A stretch of DNA of 64,000 bases from an uncultured Cytophagales bacterium (GTDB lineage Bacteria > Bacteroidota > Bacteroidia > Cytophagales > Thermonemataceae): the NCBI GenBank assembly GCA_938002655.1, contig CALLAC010000008.1, positions 62,001 through 126,000 of the forward strand. Reading direction: 5' to 3'. The position numbers were made by a program, and so were the translations under genes. The notes below the pieces were generated by a model. The model ran no database searches. It was not told the origin of the DNA and was given only the letters and a program-made list of their open reading frames with translations. Positions 28,658 through 36,961 of the stretch are shown here, piece after piece. How positions within the stretch are numbered: position 1 is the first letter of the stretch; the number at the start of each line of letters is the position of its first letter.

Positions 28658-31045
28658 TTAGCTGGCTTGCAAGAATTTGTTCGGATTGATAAAAACTCTT
28701 GCAAAGGCTTGAATAAAAAGGGGAATAACTGAAATAACAAAAGTAATTAAAAAAGCCCCTACGAAAATATCTGCTGAGGTTTTGGTAGTATAGGCAAAGT
28801 TTCTAAGCCACAAACGAATAGCATATTCGCCCAATGGAATGGCAATTAGAGCCGAAAGTAGTAACAGCTGGATAAAATCTTTGGAGAGCAAACGCACCAA
28901 ATGCCAAGAACTAGCTCCCAATACTTTGCGGATAGCAATCTCTTTCAGGCGTATTTCTGAAATAAAAAGCGATAGCCCTAATATGCCCAAAGACGCCACC
29001 ATCGCTACTAAAAATGAAAAATATACCAAAACTTGAGCCAACTGTTCTTCGTTCAGATAATGTTTACGATAGTTTTCATTCAAAAAAAAGTAACTTAGTG
29101 GCTCGGTAGGCAGGAGTTCTTGCCAAGTTTTTTGCAAATGTGCCAGTACTTCTTCACGATGTTTGAGCGATACACTTAAAAATAAATTCCCAATTCTGTT
29201 GCTCAAAACCAAGACCAAAGGTGAAATTTTTTTGTGTAAAGAACTGATATGAAAATTTTTTACAACTCCAATTACCTCCCCAATTACACTTGGGTTGCCA
29301 TTTTCATCACGACTGATAACAAAATTTTTCCCAATCGGATTTTGCCAATTCATATAATTTGCTGCGGCTTCATTGATTATTAGGGCAACATTTGCTGTGG
29401 TATCACGTTCATCAAATTTTCGCCCTTGTATTATTTCTAGCCCCATTACATCAATAAAATCTTTATTTACCGACATTCTGCCCATTACTACTTCTACGAG
29501 TTTGCCTTCGTTTTCTACTTCAAAACGAAACTGCGAAATCAGATTTGTACCAATAATTTCTGCTGAATTAGCTATTTTGAATACATCAGGGCTTTGCATC
29601 AGGGCTTGTTTGAGGGTGTCTAATTTTTCTAAAACCTCTTCACTTTTAGGCAATCTTAAAACCAAAACTCTTTGATTGTCAAAGCCTAAATCTTTGTTTT
29701 TTACAAAATTTAGTTGGCGAATCACCATTATTGTAAGTGCAAGAATGACAATAGTAATGGTAAATTGCATCACTAAAAGGGCTTTGCGAAAAGAAATACG
29801 ATAATTGTGTTTAGGTAAAATGTTTTTCAAGCCGTTTAGGATAGGAATATCTACCAAGTAAAACACTGGATATACTCCCGAAAGCAGAATCATCAACAGA
29901 AAGGTAATCAGCCAAAAGAGCATAAAGTTGCTTCCAAATATATGATGTAAAGCCAAAGGTGTTTGAAGAATTTGGCTGAAATAAGGTAGAGCAAGTTCTG
30001 TAAGCATCAGTGAAACTAAAAAAGCAAGAAACATCAGAACAAGCGTCTCTACGAGCAGTTGAATGAGTAACTCTCGGCGGCTTTCACCAAACACTTTTCG
30101 AATAGCAAACTCTCGTATGCGTTGGGTGGAGCGTACAGCATTGAGATTAACAAAATTGATGCAAGCCACTACTATCATCAGCAGAGCAGTAGCTAAAAAA
30201 ATAAAAAGATAATTTCGGTTGGCATTTGGGTAAAGTTCGGCTTCTAATTTAGAATTGAGATAAATAGCTCTTACATCTTGTATGAGGGGCTTGAGAAACA
30301 AATCTTCTTTGGGAAAATAGCGTTTCAAATAGTTTTGATAATAGCTTTCCCAATTCTCGGTAATAAACGAGGGCTTGTGTTTGCAAGTAAAATACGTATA
30401 GACCCAAGAGTTTTGCACAAATTTATCTTCATAGTTCCAAGATATGAGAGCTTTGAAAGGGAAATGAGAGTTTTCTTGTTTAGCTACCACTGCTTTTACT
30501 TGATAGTCGCCGTCATACATAAAAGCATTGGTAGTGCGTAGTTGTAAAGTTTTACCAATTGGGTTTTCTGAACCAAAAATTTCTTGGGCTAAATCTTGGC
30601 TCAGAATAATTTCTTTATTTTCGGGCTTGCTGAATACATTGCCTACCGAACCTTGTAATACTTTGCAATCAAAAACTTTGAAAAAAAGGCTGTCGGCAAA
30701 AAAGACATCTGTGTAAAAGTTGCTCTTTTGCTGATAAGCCACAATGCTACCTTCGGTAGGCAAGATTTTGGTAACATGTTCTATTTGCGGAAAAGCTTGA
30801 GCTAGCGTAGGGGCGATATGTGGCTCAGCAGCAGCGATACGGTGGTATTCCTTGCCCGATTTGTACCTTACAGCAAGGCGATAGATATCTTTTTGCCAGT
30901 GTTTATCAAAAGAGAACTGATTATCCAAATACAACAAAATCAGCAAAGCAATTGCCATACCCAAAGCTACTCCCACCACATTGATAATTACATACAGTGG
31001 TTTGGCAAGTAGCAAGCGATAGGATATTAGTAAGGTATTGAGCAT
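28658..31045 (-). CDS. FtsX-type ABC transporter permease, double-domain
   Basis: A 795-residue permease of the MacB/FtsX type common in Bacteroidota: an N-terminal helix, a MacB periplasmic core domain, a first FtsX domain (about 275-390), a second periplasmic domain, and a second FtsX domain at the C-terminus. Characteristic FtsX strings are REFAIRKVFGES (first) and LKEIAIRKVLGASS (second). Such proteins are fed by a LolD/MacB-like ATPase. The nearest ATPase gene is about 8 kb away at 38813 on the other strand, so the partner is uncertain. The WG-repeat gene lies 13 bases upstream on the same strand. Confidence 0.9.
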   Translation of the reverse strand: MLNTLLISYRLLLAKPLYVIINVVGVALGMAIALLILLYLDNQFSFDKHWQKDIYRLAVRYKSGKEYHRIAAAEPHIAPTLAQAFPQIEHVTKILPTEGSIVAYQQKSNFYTDVFFADSLFFKVFDCKVLQGSVGNVFSKPENKEIILSQDLAQEIFGSENPIGKTLQLRTTNAFMYDGDYQVKAVVAKQENSHFPFKALISWNYEDKFVQNSWVYTYFTCKHKPSFITENWESYYQNYLKRYFPKEDLFLKPLIQDVRAIYLNSKLEAELYPNANRNYLFIFLATALLMIVVACINFVNLNAVRSTQRIREFAIRKVFGESRRELLIQLLVETLVLMFLAFLVSLMLTELALPYFSQILQTPLALHHIFGSNFMLFWLITFLLMILLSGVYPVFYLVDIPILNGLKNILPKHNYRISFRKALLVMQFTITIVILALTIMVIRQLNFVKNKDLGFDNQRVLVLRLPKSEEVLEKLDTLKQALMQSPDVFKIANSAEIIGTNLISQFRFEVENEGKLVEVVMGRMSVNKDFIDVMGLEIIQGRKFDERDTTANVALIINEAAANYMNWQNPIGKNFVISRDENGNPSVIGEVIGVVKNFHISSLHKKISPLVLVLSNRIGNLFLSVSLKHREEVLAHLQKTWQELLPTEPLSYFFLNENYRKHYLNEEQLAQVLVYFSFLVAMVASLGILGLSLFISEIRLKEIAIRKVLGASSWHLVRLLSKDFIQLLLLSALIAIPLGEYAIRLWLRNFAYTTKTSADIFVGAFLITFVISVIPLFIQAFARVFINPNKFLQAS

Positions 31046-31058
31046 TTGTACAGAAGTT

Positions 31059-32591
31059 TTACCTTCTCGGTCTGTTGAGCCTTTCTGGAAGATTATTTTG
31101 GGGTAGTGCGTTGTTATTAGGCTCGTCGTCTTTCCTATTTTTATTTTTGTTCAATTCTATCACCTTGTTTGTAGGAATAAGTTTGTTTTCAGCAGGTCGC
31201 CAAAAAAAGGCTTTTTCTTCATTTTCTAAATAAAAAGTGCCTTCGGGCTGATTTTCGGCAAAAGGCTTCATTACGCGTTGGCTATCTACTATTGTCATAT
31301 ACAAACGTTTGCCGTCTTCAATACGCGTATGCGGGGGCAAGAGCCAAATTTTTTGCGTATTCTTATCAATAAGCATTTTTTTGAGCAAGTTCTGAGCATA
31401 CCAATACTTTTCGTTCAAGCTTTGGATTTTTTCGTACTCATCTTTGAGGTAAGGCAAAATTTTTTCACCTTCCAGAATCACGATTTTTTGCTTTTTCTTT
31501 TGCGTGAGCCTGATATAAAAGGGCTTTTGAAAACTCAAAATATCAACAGCTTGATAATTGATAGGCAAGATACTTTTTTCTTCATAGCTCACAATGCCGT
31601 GCAGTGTATCTTTTTGCACAGCAAAAACGTTGGCATCTTTCCAGTAGCGAATATCTTGGTAGAGATGTGAAAGTACTTGCTTTCCTTCATAATCGTAAGC
31701 CCCCCATAAGCCATTTCGCATAGCTAAAATTAAGTTTTTGTAAAGAAATGAGAATCTATCGAAGGCAACAGGTAAAATTTCTTTACCTTCGTTGTTGAAA
31801 ATACCGAAATGTGTGTTTTGTGATACTTCAAAGTAAACTTTTTCGTTTTCGTTGGGGATATAGCGAATATTATCAAAGGCAAGGGGTAAAATAAGTTGAA
31901 AATCTTTCGGATTGAGTAATCCTTTTTTCCCATCGCGTTCTACAACTAAATAGGCAATGCGTTTGTGGAGGCTATCTTTCTTTGAAGCAATTTTTAACAT
32001 ATGGTGTTTGTCAAACGTTTCTGAAAATTTTTTCGTAAATATGTTGTAGAATTTCACCTTCTGATTTTTTTTAACATAGAAAACATCTAAATCCTCATTG
32101 GCAATACTTACTCTTTCGTATTCCATAGGTAGAATTTCTGTAAAAGTACCATTTTCGTGCCGCCATAGTCCCCAGTTTTTATCTTTGACAACCAAAATTA
32201 CTTGTTGGTTGTAAGGTTCAAAATCGGAAAAGGCAGAGCTGATTTTTTCTCCATTGGCATTGAGAATATATTTTTCTTTCCCTATTTTAGCCAAAAGCCA
32301 TAAGATTTGGGCTTTTTTGAGTTGGAAAAGTGTATCGTAGGCAGGTTTAATAAGCCATCTGCCTTTGGTATCAATTATGCCCCATTTCCCCGATTGTTTT
32401 ACAAAGGCTTTGCCTTCGGAAAGCATTTTTCCAAAAGGCATTACTTCTTGAAAGGTAGGCTTGATAGCAAATTTTTTACTACCTTCTTTCAGAAAGCCCC
32501 ATTTACCTTTCTTTTCAGCAGGAATAAGATTTTGTGTAAAGCCGTTCAAACAAGCAAAAGCTATAAGCAGTAGTCCAAATATTTTTTTCAT
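31059..32591 (-). CDS. Exported WG-repeat protein
   Basis: A 510-residue protein with a cleavable signal peptide (MKKIFGLLL...GFTQ). It carries at least five WG repeats, seen as GKWGFLKEG, GKWGIIDTKG, NWGLWRHEN, HFGIFNNEG and GLWGAYDYEG, each followed by an hydrophobic strand and a LPMEYER-like turn. The C-terminal 40 residues are Asn/Arg/Pro-rich. WG (KWG) repeats are surface or periplasmic beta units of unknown role. It precedes the FtsX permease by 13 bases, so the two are probably one transcript. Confidence 0.88.
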   Translation of the reverse strand: MKKIFGLLLIAFACLNGFTQNLIPAEKKGKWGFLKEGSKKFAIKPTFQEVMPFGKMLSEGKAFVKQSGKWGIIDTKGRWLIKPAYDTLFQLKKAQILWLLAKIGKEKYILNANGEKISSAFSDFEPYNQQVILVVKDKNWGLWRHENGTFTEILPMEYERVSIANEDLDVFYVKKNQKVKFYNIFTKKFSETFDKHHMLKIASKKDSLHKRIAYLVVERDGKKGLLNPKDFQLILPLAFDNIRYIPNENEKVYFEVSQNTHFGIFNNEGKEILPVAFDRFSFLYKNLILAMRNGLWGAYDYEGKQVLSHLYQDIRYWKDANVFAVQKDTLHGIVSYEEKSILPINYQAVDILSFQKPFYIRLTQKKKQKIVILEGEKILPYLKDEYEKIQSLNEKYWYAQNLLKKMLIDKNTQKIWLLPPHTRIEDGKRLYMTIVDSQRVMKPFAENQPEGTFYLENEEKAFFWRPAENKLIPTNKVIELNKNKNRKDDEPNNNALPQNNLPERLNRPRR

Positions 32592-32645
32592 TGAAATTGA
32601 GGTTTTATTGTGAGCAGTTCAAATTTAGTAAAAAAGTTTTATTTC

Positions 32646-32674
32646 TTGTGCAAAACTAAATTTTTATAAATTTG
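32646..32674 (+). promoter_or_regulatory. Candidate promoter of ybbR-coaE
   Basis: TAAATTTG at 32667-32674 matches the Bacteroidota -7 form TAnnTTTG; a TTG at 32646-32648 is in the rough place of the -33 TTTG, with spacing two to three bases off the optimum. It lies 17 bases before the start codon, so the leader would be very short. Confidence 0.4.
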
Positions 32675-32690
32675 TGAAAACATATATCTG

Positions 32691-33674
32691 ATGCAATTTT
32701 TTAGGAACTTACTACATGGGATCAAAGAGCTACTCATTGGCGAAGACCAAAGCGATTTCAGAGCTATGGTTTTAAGTTTGTTTTTTGCTTTACTTTTTTG
32801 GCTATTTTACCAACTAAATAGCGAACAGACTTACTCGCTGGTGTATCCTGTACGCTTGCAATATGCCAATGGGACAAACGCCGATACTGTGCAACGTAAG
32901 ATTTTTGTAACACTTTCAGGGATAGGCTGGAAAATTGCCCGAGAAATTTTTGCCAACGACAAAGAAAAACTACTTAATTACCAAATGCCTATCAATCAGA
33001 TTCATAACTATGTTCTTTCTGGAAATTTGCGGAATACTCTTGCAAGCAAATTGGATAAAGACTTGAAAATTTTAGAAATCAGAAATGATACTTTTTTCAT
33101 CAATAAGAGCTGGAATGTACGCAAAAAAGTACGTTTGTATGTACGTAAAGAGAGTATCAGCAAGCAACTTCATGAAGGTTATCGCATTGTAGGTCCTATT
33201 TACATTAGTCCGTCGATAGTTACTTTTGAAGGAAGTGTCGAAAAAATTAATCAACTGCCCGATTCTTTGCCCTTGATAATTCGAGAAAATGGTATCCGAA
33301 AAAATTTTGACAAACTCGTGAGCCTTTCGGCTTGGGAAAGCCCCAATCTCAGAGCATTAGAACCGAACGTGAAAGTGAGTTTTGAAGTAGAGCGATTTGT
33401 TACAAAAAAAATTCGTTTAGATATAGAGAAAATAAACTTTCCTGAAAATGTAGATTTAGTTCAGAAAAGAGCAGAAGTACTATGTGTTTTTAAGGCAAGT
33501 ATGGAAAAAAAAATAGATTTACAAGATTTTAGCGTTGTTGCCGATTTTAAGAAGTTTCACCCCGAAGATTCTACCATTACGTTGCAATTAGAGCACACTC
33601 CTCAAGGTATTGAAAGTGCCGAAATTATAAGTCCGCATTACAAAGTTAAAACTATTTTCAAAAAGAATGAATAA
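32691..33674 (+). CDS. YbbR-like domain protein
   Basis: A 327-residue protein with one transmembrane helix (about 28-44, VLSLFFALLFWLFYQL) and an exported beta-rich region built from YbbR-like repeats, for example the segments starting VYPVRLQYANG and YRIVGPIYISPS. In Bacteroidota this gene typically precedes coaE, as it does here with an 8-base overlap. The repeat is related to CdaR regulators of cyclic-di-AMP synthases in Firmicutes, but no diadenylate cyclase is nearby, so regulation of c-di-AMP is not supported here. Confidence 0.85.
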   Translation: MQFFRNLLHGIKELLIGEDQSDFRAMVLSLFFALLFWLFYQLNSEQTYSLVYPVRLQYANGTNADTVQRKIFVTLSGIGWKIAREIFANDKEKLLNYQMPINQIHNYVLSGNLRNTLASKLDKDLKILEIRNDTFFINKSWNVRKKVRLYVRKESISKQLHEGYRIVGPIYISPSIVTFEGSVEKINQLPDSLPLIIRENGIRKNFDKLVSLSAWESPNLRALEPNVKVSFEVERFVTKKIRLDIEKINFPENVDLVQKRAEVLCVFKASMEKKIDLQDFSVVADFKKFHPEDSTITLQLEHTPQGIESAEIISPHYKVKTIFKKNE

Positions 33675-34269
33675 ACCTCTTCAAATTGGTATTACGGGAG
33701 GTATAGGTTCTGGAAAAAGTACCATAGCTCGTATTTTTCAGCTTTTGGGTATTCCTGTATATGATGCTGATTCGCATGCCAAAGTCGTAATGGTACAAAA
33801 TGGTAATTTGAAAAAAGCAATCATCGCCAACTTTGGAGAAAATGCCTACCTTGCCGATGGCTCTTTGAATAGGCGTTTTCTGGCAGAGCAGGTGTTTTCG
33901 GATAGCGAAAAGACAAAACTTATCAACAGCTTGGTGCATCCTGCCGTAGCCCAAGATTATGAACAATGGCTTGCTCATCAGGAAAATGTGCCCTACGTCA
34001 TACGCGAGGCGGCTTTGATGATAGAAGCAGGGGCGTATCGGTCGCTGGATAAACTCATTGTAGTTACTGCCCCTGAGGAGTTACGCCTGCAACGCATACG
34101 CACCCGCGACCCCCAACGTAGCAAAGATGAAATTAAAGGCATTATGGCTAGACAAATGCCCCAAGAAGAAAAACTCAAATTCGCTGATTTTGTTATCTAT
34201 AACGATGAAAAACACTCGCTTATAGAACAAGTTTGGAATTTGCATCAAAAGTTCTGTAAAAATTTTTGA
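33667..34269 (+). CDS. coaE: Dephospho-CoA kinase
   Basis: CoaE phosphorylates the 3' ribose hydroxyl of dephospho-CoA, the last step of coenzyme A synthesis. The 200-residue protein begins with P-loop GITGGIGSGKST (residues 8-19), followed by DADSHAK and the lid region RIRTRDPQRSKDE. It overlaps the YbbR gene by 8 bases and is followed by rpoN after 46 bases, so it may be part of a longer transcript. Confidence 0.96.
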   Translation: MNKPLQIGITGGIGSGKSTIARIFQLLGIPVYDADSHAKVVMVQNGNLKKAIIANFGENAYLADGSLNRRFLAEQVFSDSEKTKLINSLVHPAVAQDYEQWLAHQENVPYVIREAALMIEAGAYRSLDKLIVVTAPEELRLQRIRTRDPQRSKDEIKGIMARQMPQEEKLKFADFVIYNDEKHSLIEQVWNLHQKFCKNF

Positions 34270-34315
34270 CATTGGCAAAATTATTGCTACATTGCAAAGC
34301 TTAACTTATTGGTTT

Positions 34316-35860
34316 ATGCAAAAATTAGGTTTGCAACAGTCTTTACAGCAAAAACTCTCACCCCAACAAATTCAATTCATTAAGCTCTTGCAAATTCCTA
34401 CGATAGAATTAGAAGATCGTATTCAAGAAGAAATAGCTGAAAATCCTGCATTAGAGCAAGTAAAAGATGATAATTATGACTTTGAGAACAGCGAAACAGA
34501 AAGCGAAGCAGATTTTTCTTACAGCGAAAATAATAGCCCAGAAGACTATGACGATGAAAACAACGAATACGATAACGAAACTTACGAACAAGACGAGGCT
34601 AATGACAATATGCACATTGACGATGAATATCTGCAAGCAGAAGAAAGCTACAAAACCCAAGATAATAACTATAATACCGACGATGAAGAAAAAAATTTCC
34701 CAATAGCGGCAGGTACTACTTTTGTAGAGTTTTTGGAAATGCAATTAGGATTTCTCAAACTTTCTGACAAAGAGCAAATCATAGGAAAACATATCATTGG
34801 CACTTTGGATAATGATGGCTACTTGAGAAGAGAACTGAAAGCTATTTCAGGAGATTTGACTCTTACCTATTACATTGAGGTTACTGAAAAAGAGATTGAA
34901 GCAGTTCTAAAAAAAATTCAACAATTTGACCCGCCCGGTGTAGCCGCTCGCAACCTGCAAGAGTGTTTGCTTATTCAACTTAAACGTAAAAAATACGAGG
35001 AAGTTCATACCGATGAAGAAAAGCGAATTATAGATTGGGCAATTGAAATTATTGAAAATAATTTTGAAGAATTTACCAAAAAACATTACGATAAAATTGA
35101 AAAGCGATTGGGGCTTTCTGATGAAGAGCTAAAATCGGTATTGAAACTGATTACCAAACTCAATCCTAAACCAGGTAATTCATCATCGGACAGCGAAGGC
35201 GCTAGCTCACAACAAATTATTCCCGATTTTATTATTACTAACAACAACGGCAAATTAGATATTACTCTAAATGCTCGTAACGCCCCCCAACTGCGTATTA
35301 GCCCTTCGTTTGCCGATATGCTCGATACTTACCAAAAAAGCAAACGTCAGGATAAAGGAATCAAAGAAACTATTGCTTTTGTGAAACAAAAACTAGATGC
35401 GGCCAAGTGGTTTATCGATGCTATCAAGCAGCGTCAGCAAACTTTATTGAAAACTATGCAAGCAATCGCAGAACATCAATATGATTTTTTTTTAGAAGGT
35501 GACGAAACCAAACTCAAACCGATGATTCTCAAAGATATCGCAGAAAAAATTGGAATGGATATTTCGACGGTTTCTCGTGTAGTAAGCAATAAATATGTAC
35601 AAACCGAATTTGGGGTTTATCCGTTGAAACATTTTTTTTCCGAAGGTATCATTACCAATGAAGGTGAGGAGGCAAGTAGCAGAGAGGTAAAAGCTAAACT
35701 GAAAGAATTGGTAGATAATGAAGACAAGCGTAATCCCCTTTCTGATGAAAAACTTGAAAAAATACTCAAAGAAGCAGGCTATCACATTGCTCGCCGTACA
35801 GTTGCCAAATACCGCGAGCAGTTGGGTATTCCTGTGGCAAGATTGAGAAAAAATATTTGA
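34316..35860 (+). CDS. rpoN: RNA polymerase sigma-54 factor RpoN with acidic region II
   Basis: Sigma-54 recruits RNA polymerase to -24/-12 promoters and needs AAA+ activators. Region I (LGLQQSLQQKLSPQQ...) starts at residue 4 and the RpoN box ARRTVAKYRE lies near the C-terminus. Between them, residues about 48-127 are extremely rich in Asp, Glu, Asn and Tyr, a long acidic region II that looks disordered. The core-binding and HTH domains (about 200-400) are intact. ATG 34316 (MQKLGLQ) fits the family; an upstream TTG adds eight residues. No sigma-54 activator is in the window. Confidence 0.95.
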   Translation: MQKLGLQQSLQQKLSPQQIQFIKLLQIPTIELEDRIQEEIAENPALEQVKDDNYDFENSETESEADFSYSENNSPEDYDDENNEYDNETYEQDEANDNMHIDDEYLQAEESYKTQDNNYNTDDEEKNFPIAAGTTFVEFLEMQLGFLKLSDKEQIIGKHIIGTLDNDGYLRRELKAISGDLTLTYYIEVTEKEIEAVLKKIQQFDPPGVAARNLQECLLIQLKRKKYEEVHTDEEKRIIDWAIEIIENNFEEFTKKHYDKIEKRLGLSDEELKSVLKLITKLNPKPGNSSSDSEGASSQQIIPDFIITNNNGKLDITLNARNAPQLRISPSFADMLDTYQKSKRQDKGIKETIAFVKQKLDAAKWFIDAIKQRQQTLLKTMQAIAEHQYDFFLEGDETKLKPMILKDIAEKIGMDISTVSRVVSNKYVQTEFGVYPLKHFFSEGIITNEGEEASSREVKAKLKELVDNEDKRNPLSDEKLEKILKEAGYHIARRTVAKYREQLGIPVARLRKNI

Positions 35861-35922
35861 TTGGAAAAAAGAACGTAGCAAACAAGAAACAAAAGTATTT
35901 TGAAATATCAACATTTCTTGAA

Positions 35923-36198
35923 ATGGAAATCAAATATACACCTGCTTTTTTGAGTAAAATAGAAGATATTTTTGCTGAAAGCAGTCTTTTTTTGCGTTAT
36001 GAAAAAGGCAACTTCAAATCGGGGTATTGTATTCTCAAAGAGCAACGTGTGATTGTAGTGAATAAGTATTTGCCCATAGAAGGCAAAATCAATTGCTTGA
36101 TAGAGATTTTGAAACAGATAGAAATCAATGAAAACCTTTTAGGTGCAAAAACTAAAAAGCTCTATGAGGAGTTAATACAAGAAAGTCTCAATGGTTAA
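35923..36198 (+). CDS. Conserved small Bacteroidota protein
   Basis: A 91-residue soluble protein; function unknown. A block KSGYCILKEQRVIVVNK followed by EGKINCLIEILKQI recalls a small protein I associate with this position, next to an MBL hydrolase, in other Bacteroidota. The ATG at 35923 (MEIKYTP) is favoured over an upstream TTG frame that only adds a basic Asn/Lys-rich stretch. The end overlaps the MBL gene start by 8 bases. Confidence 0.78.
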   Translation: MEIKYTPAFLSKIEDIFAESSLFLRYEKGNFKSGYCILKEQRVIVVNKYLPIEGKINCLIEILKQIEINENLLGAKTKKLYEELIQESLNG

Positions 36199-36961
36199 AG
36201 TTACTTTTTTGGGCACTGGTACTTCGCAAGGTGTACCTGTAATTGCTTGTAATTGCACGGTGTGTAATTCTGAAAATCCCAAAGATAAACGCCTACGTTC
36301 AGCCGTATTCATAGAAACTCCTTCGGCAAACATTGTCATTGATACAGGTCCTGATTTTCGTTTGCAAATGCTTCGGGCAGGTGTAAAAAAGTTAGATGCA
36401 GTACTTTTTACGCATCAACATAAAGACCATACTGCTGGGCTTGATGATATTCGCCCCTTCAACTTTTTACAGAATAAAAATATGCCTCTTTACGGCACAA
36501 GTAAAGTTCTCAACCAACTCAAAACTGAATTTGCTTATATTTTTGAAGAAAAACGCTATCCTGGAATTCCGCAGGTAGAGCTTCACGAAATCAGCAAAGA
36601 GCATAGTTTTGAAATCAACGGGCAAAAAATAATGCCTATTGAGGTATTTCATTATCGCCTGCCTGTGCTAGGTTTTCGTATAGGTGATTTTACCTATATT
36701 ACTGATGCAAATTATATTGCTTCGGAAGAAATGCAAAAGATTTATGGTTCAAAAGTGTTGGTTCTGAATGCCTTGCAGAAAGAAAACCACATTTCACATT
36801 ACAATTTGGAGCAGGCAATTCAGGTGGCTCAGCATATTGGTGCAGAAAAGACCTATTTTACGCATATAAGCCACAAAATGGGCTTACACGATCATATAAG
36901 TTCTCTTTTGCCTGAAAACATTTTTTTAGCTTACGATGGTTTGGTAGTGGAGGTATACTGA
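36191..36961 (+). CDS. PhnP-like MBL-fold metallohydrolase
   Basis: A 256-residue metallo-beta-lactamase-fold protein of the PhnP type. The metal motif THQHKDH gives His75, His77, Asp79 and His80; a second site near THISHKMGLHDH provides the later ligands. N-terminal cysteines (ACNCTVC, residues 20-25) resemble the structural zinc site of PhnP phosphodiesterases. No phosphonate genes are nearby, so the substrate is unknown. It overlaps the preceding unknown gene by 8 bases and ends one base before the convergent hutH. Confidence 0.88.
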   Translation: MVKVTFLGTGTSQGVPVIACNCTVCNSENPKDKRLRSAVFIETPSANIVIDTGPDFRLQMLRAGVKKLDAVLFTHQHKDHTAGLDDIRPFNFLQNKNMPLYGTSKVLNQLKTEFAYIFEEKRYPGIPQVELHEISKEHSFEINGQKIMPIEVFHYRLPVLGFRIGDFTYITDANYIASEEMQKIYGSKVLVLNALQKENHISHYNLEQAIQVAQHIGAEKTYFTHISHKMGLHDHISSLLPENIFLAYDGLVVEVY

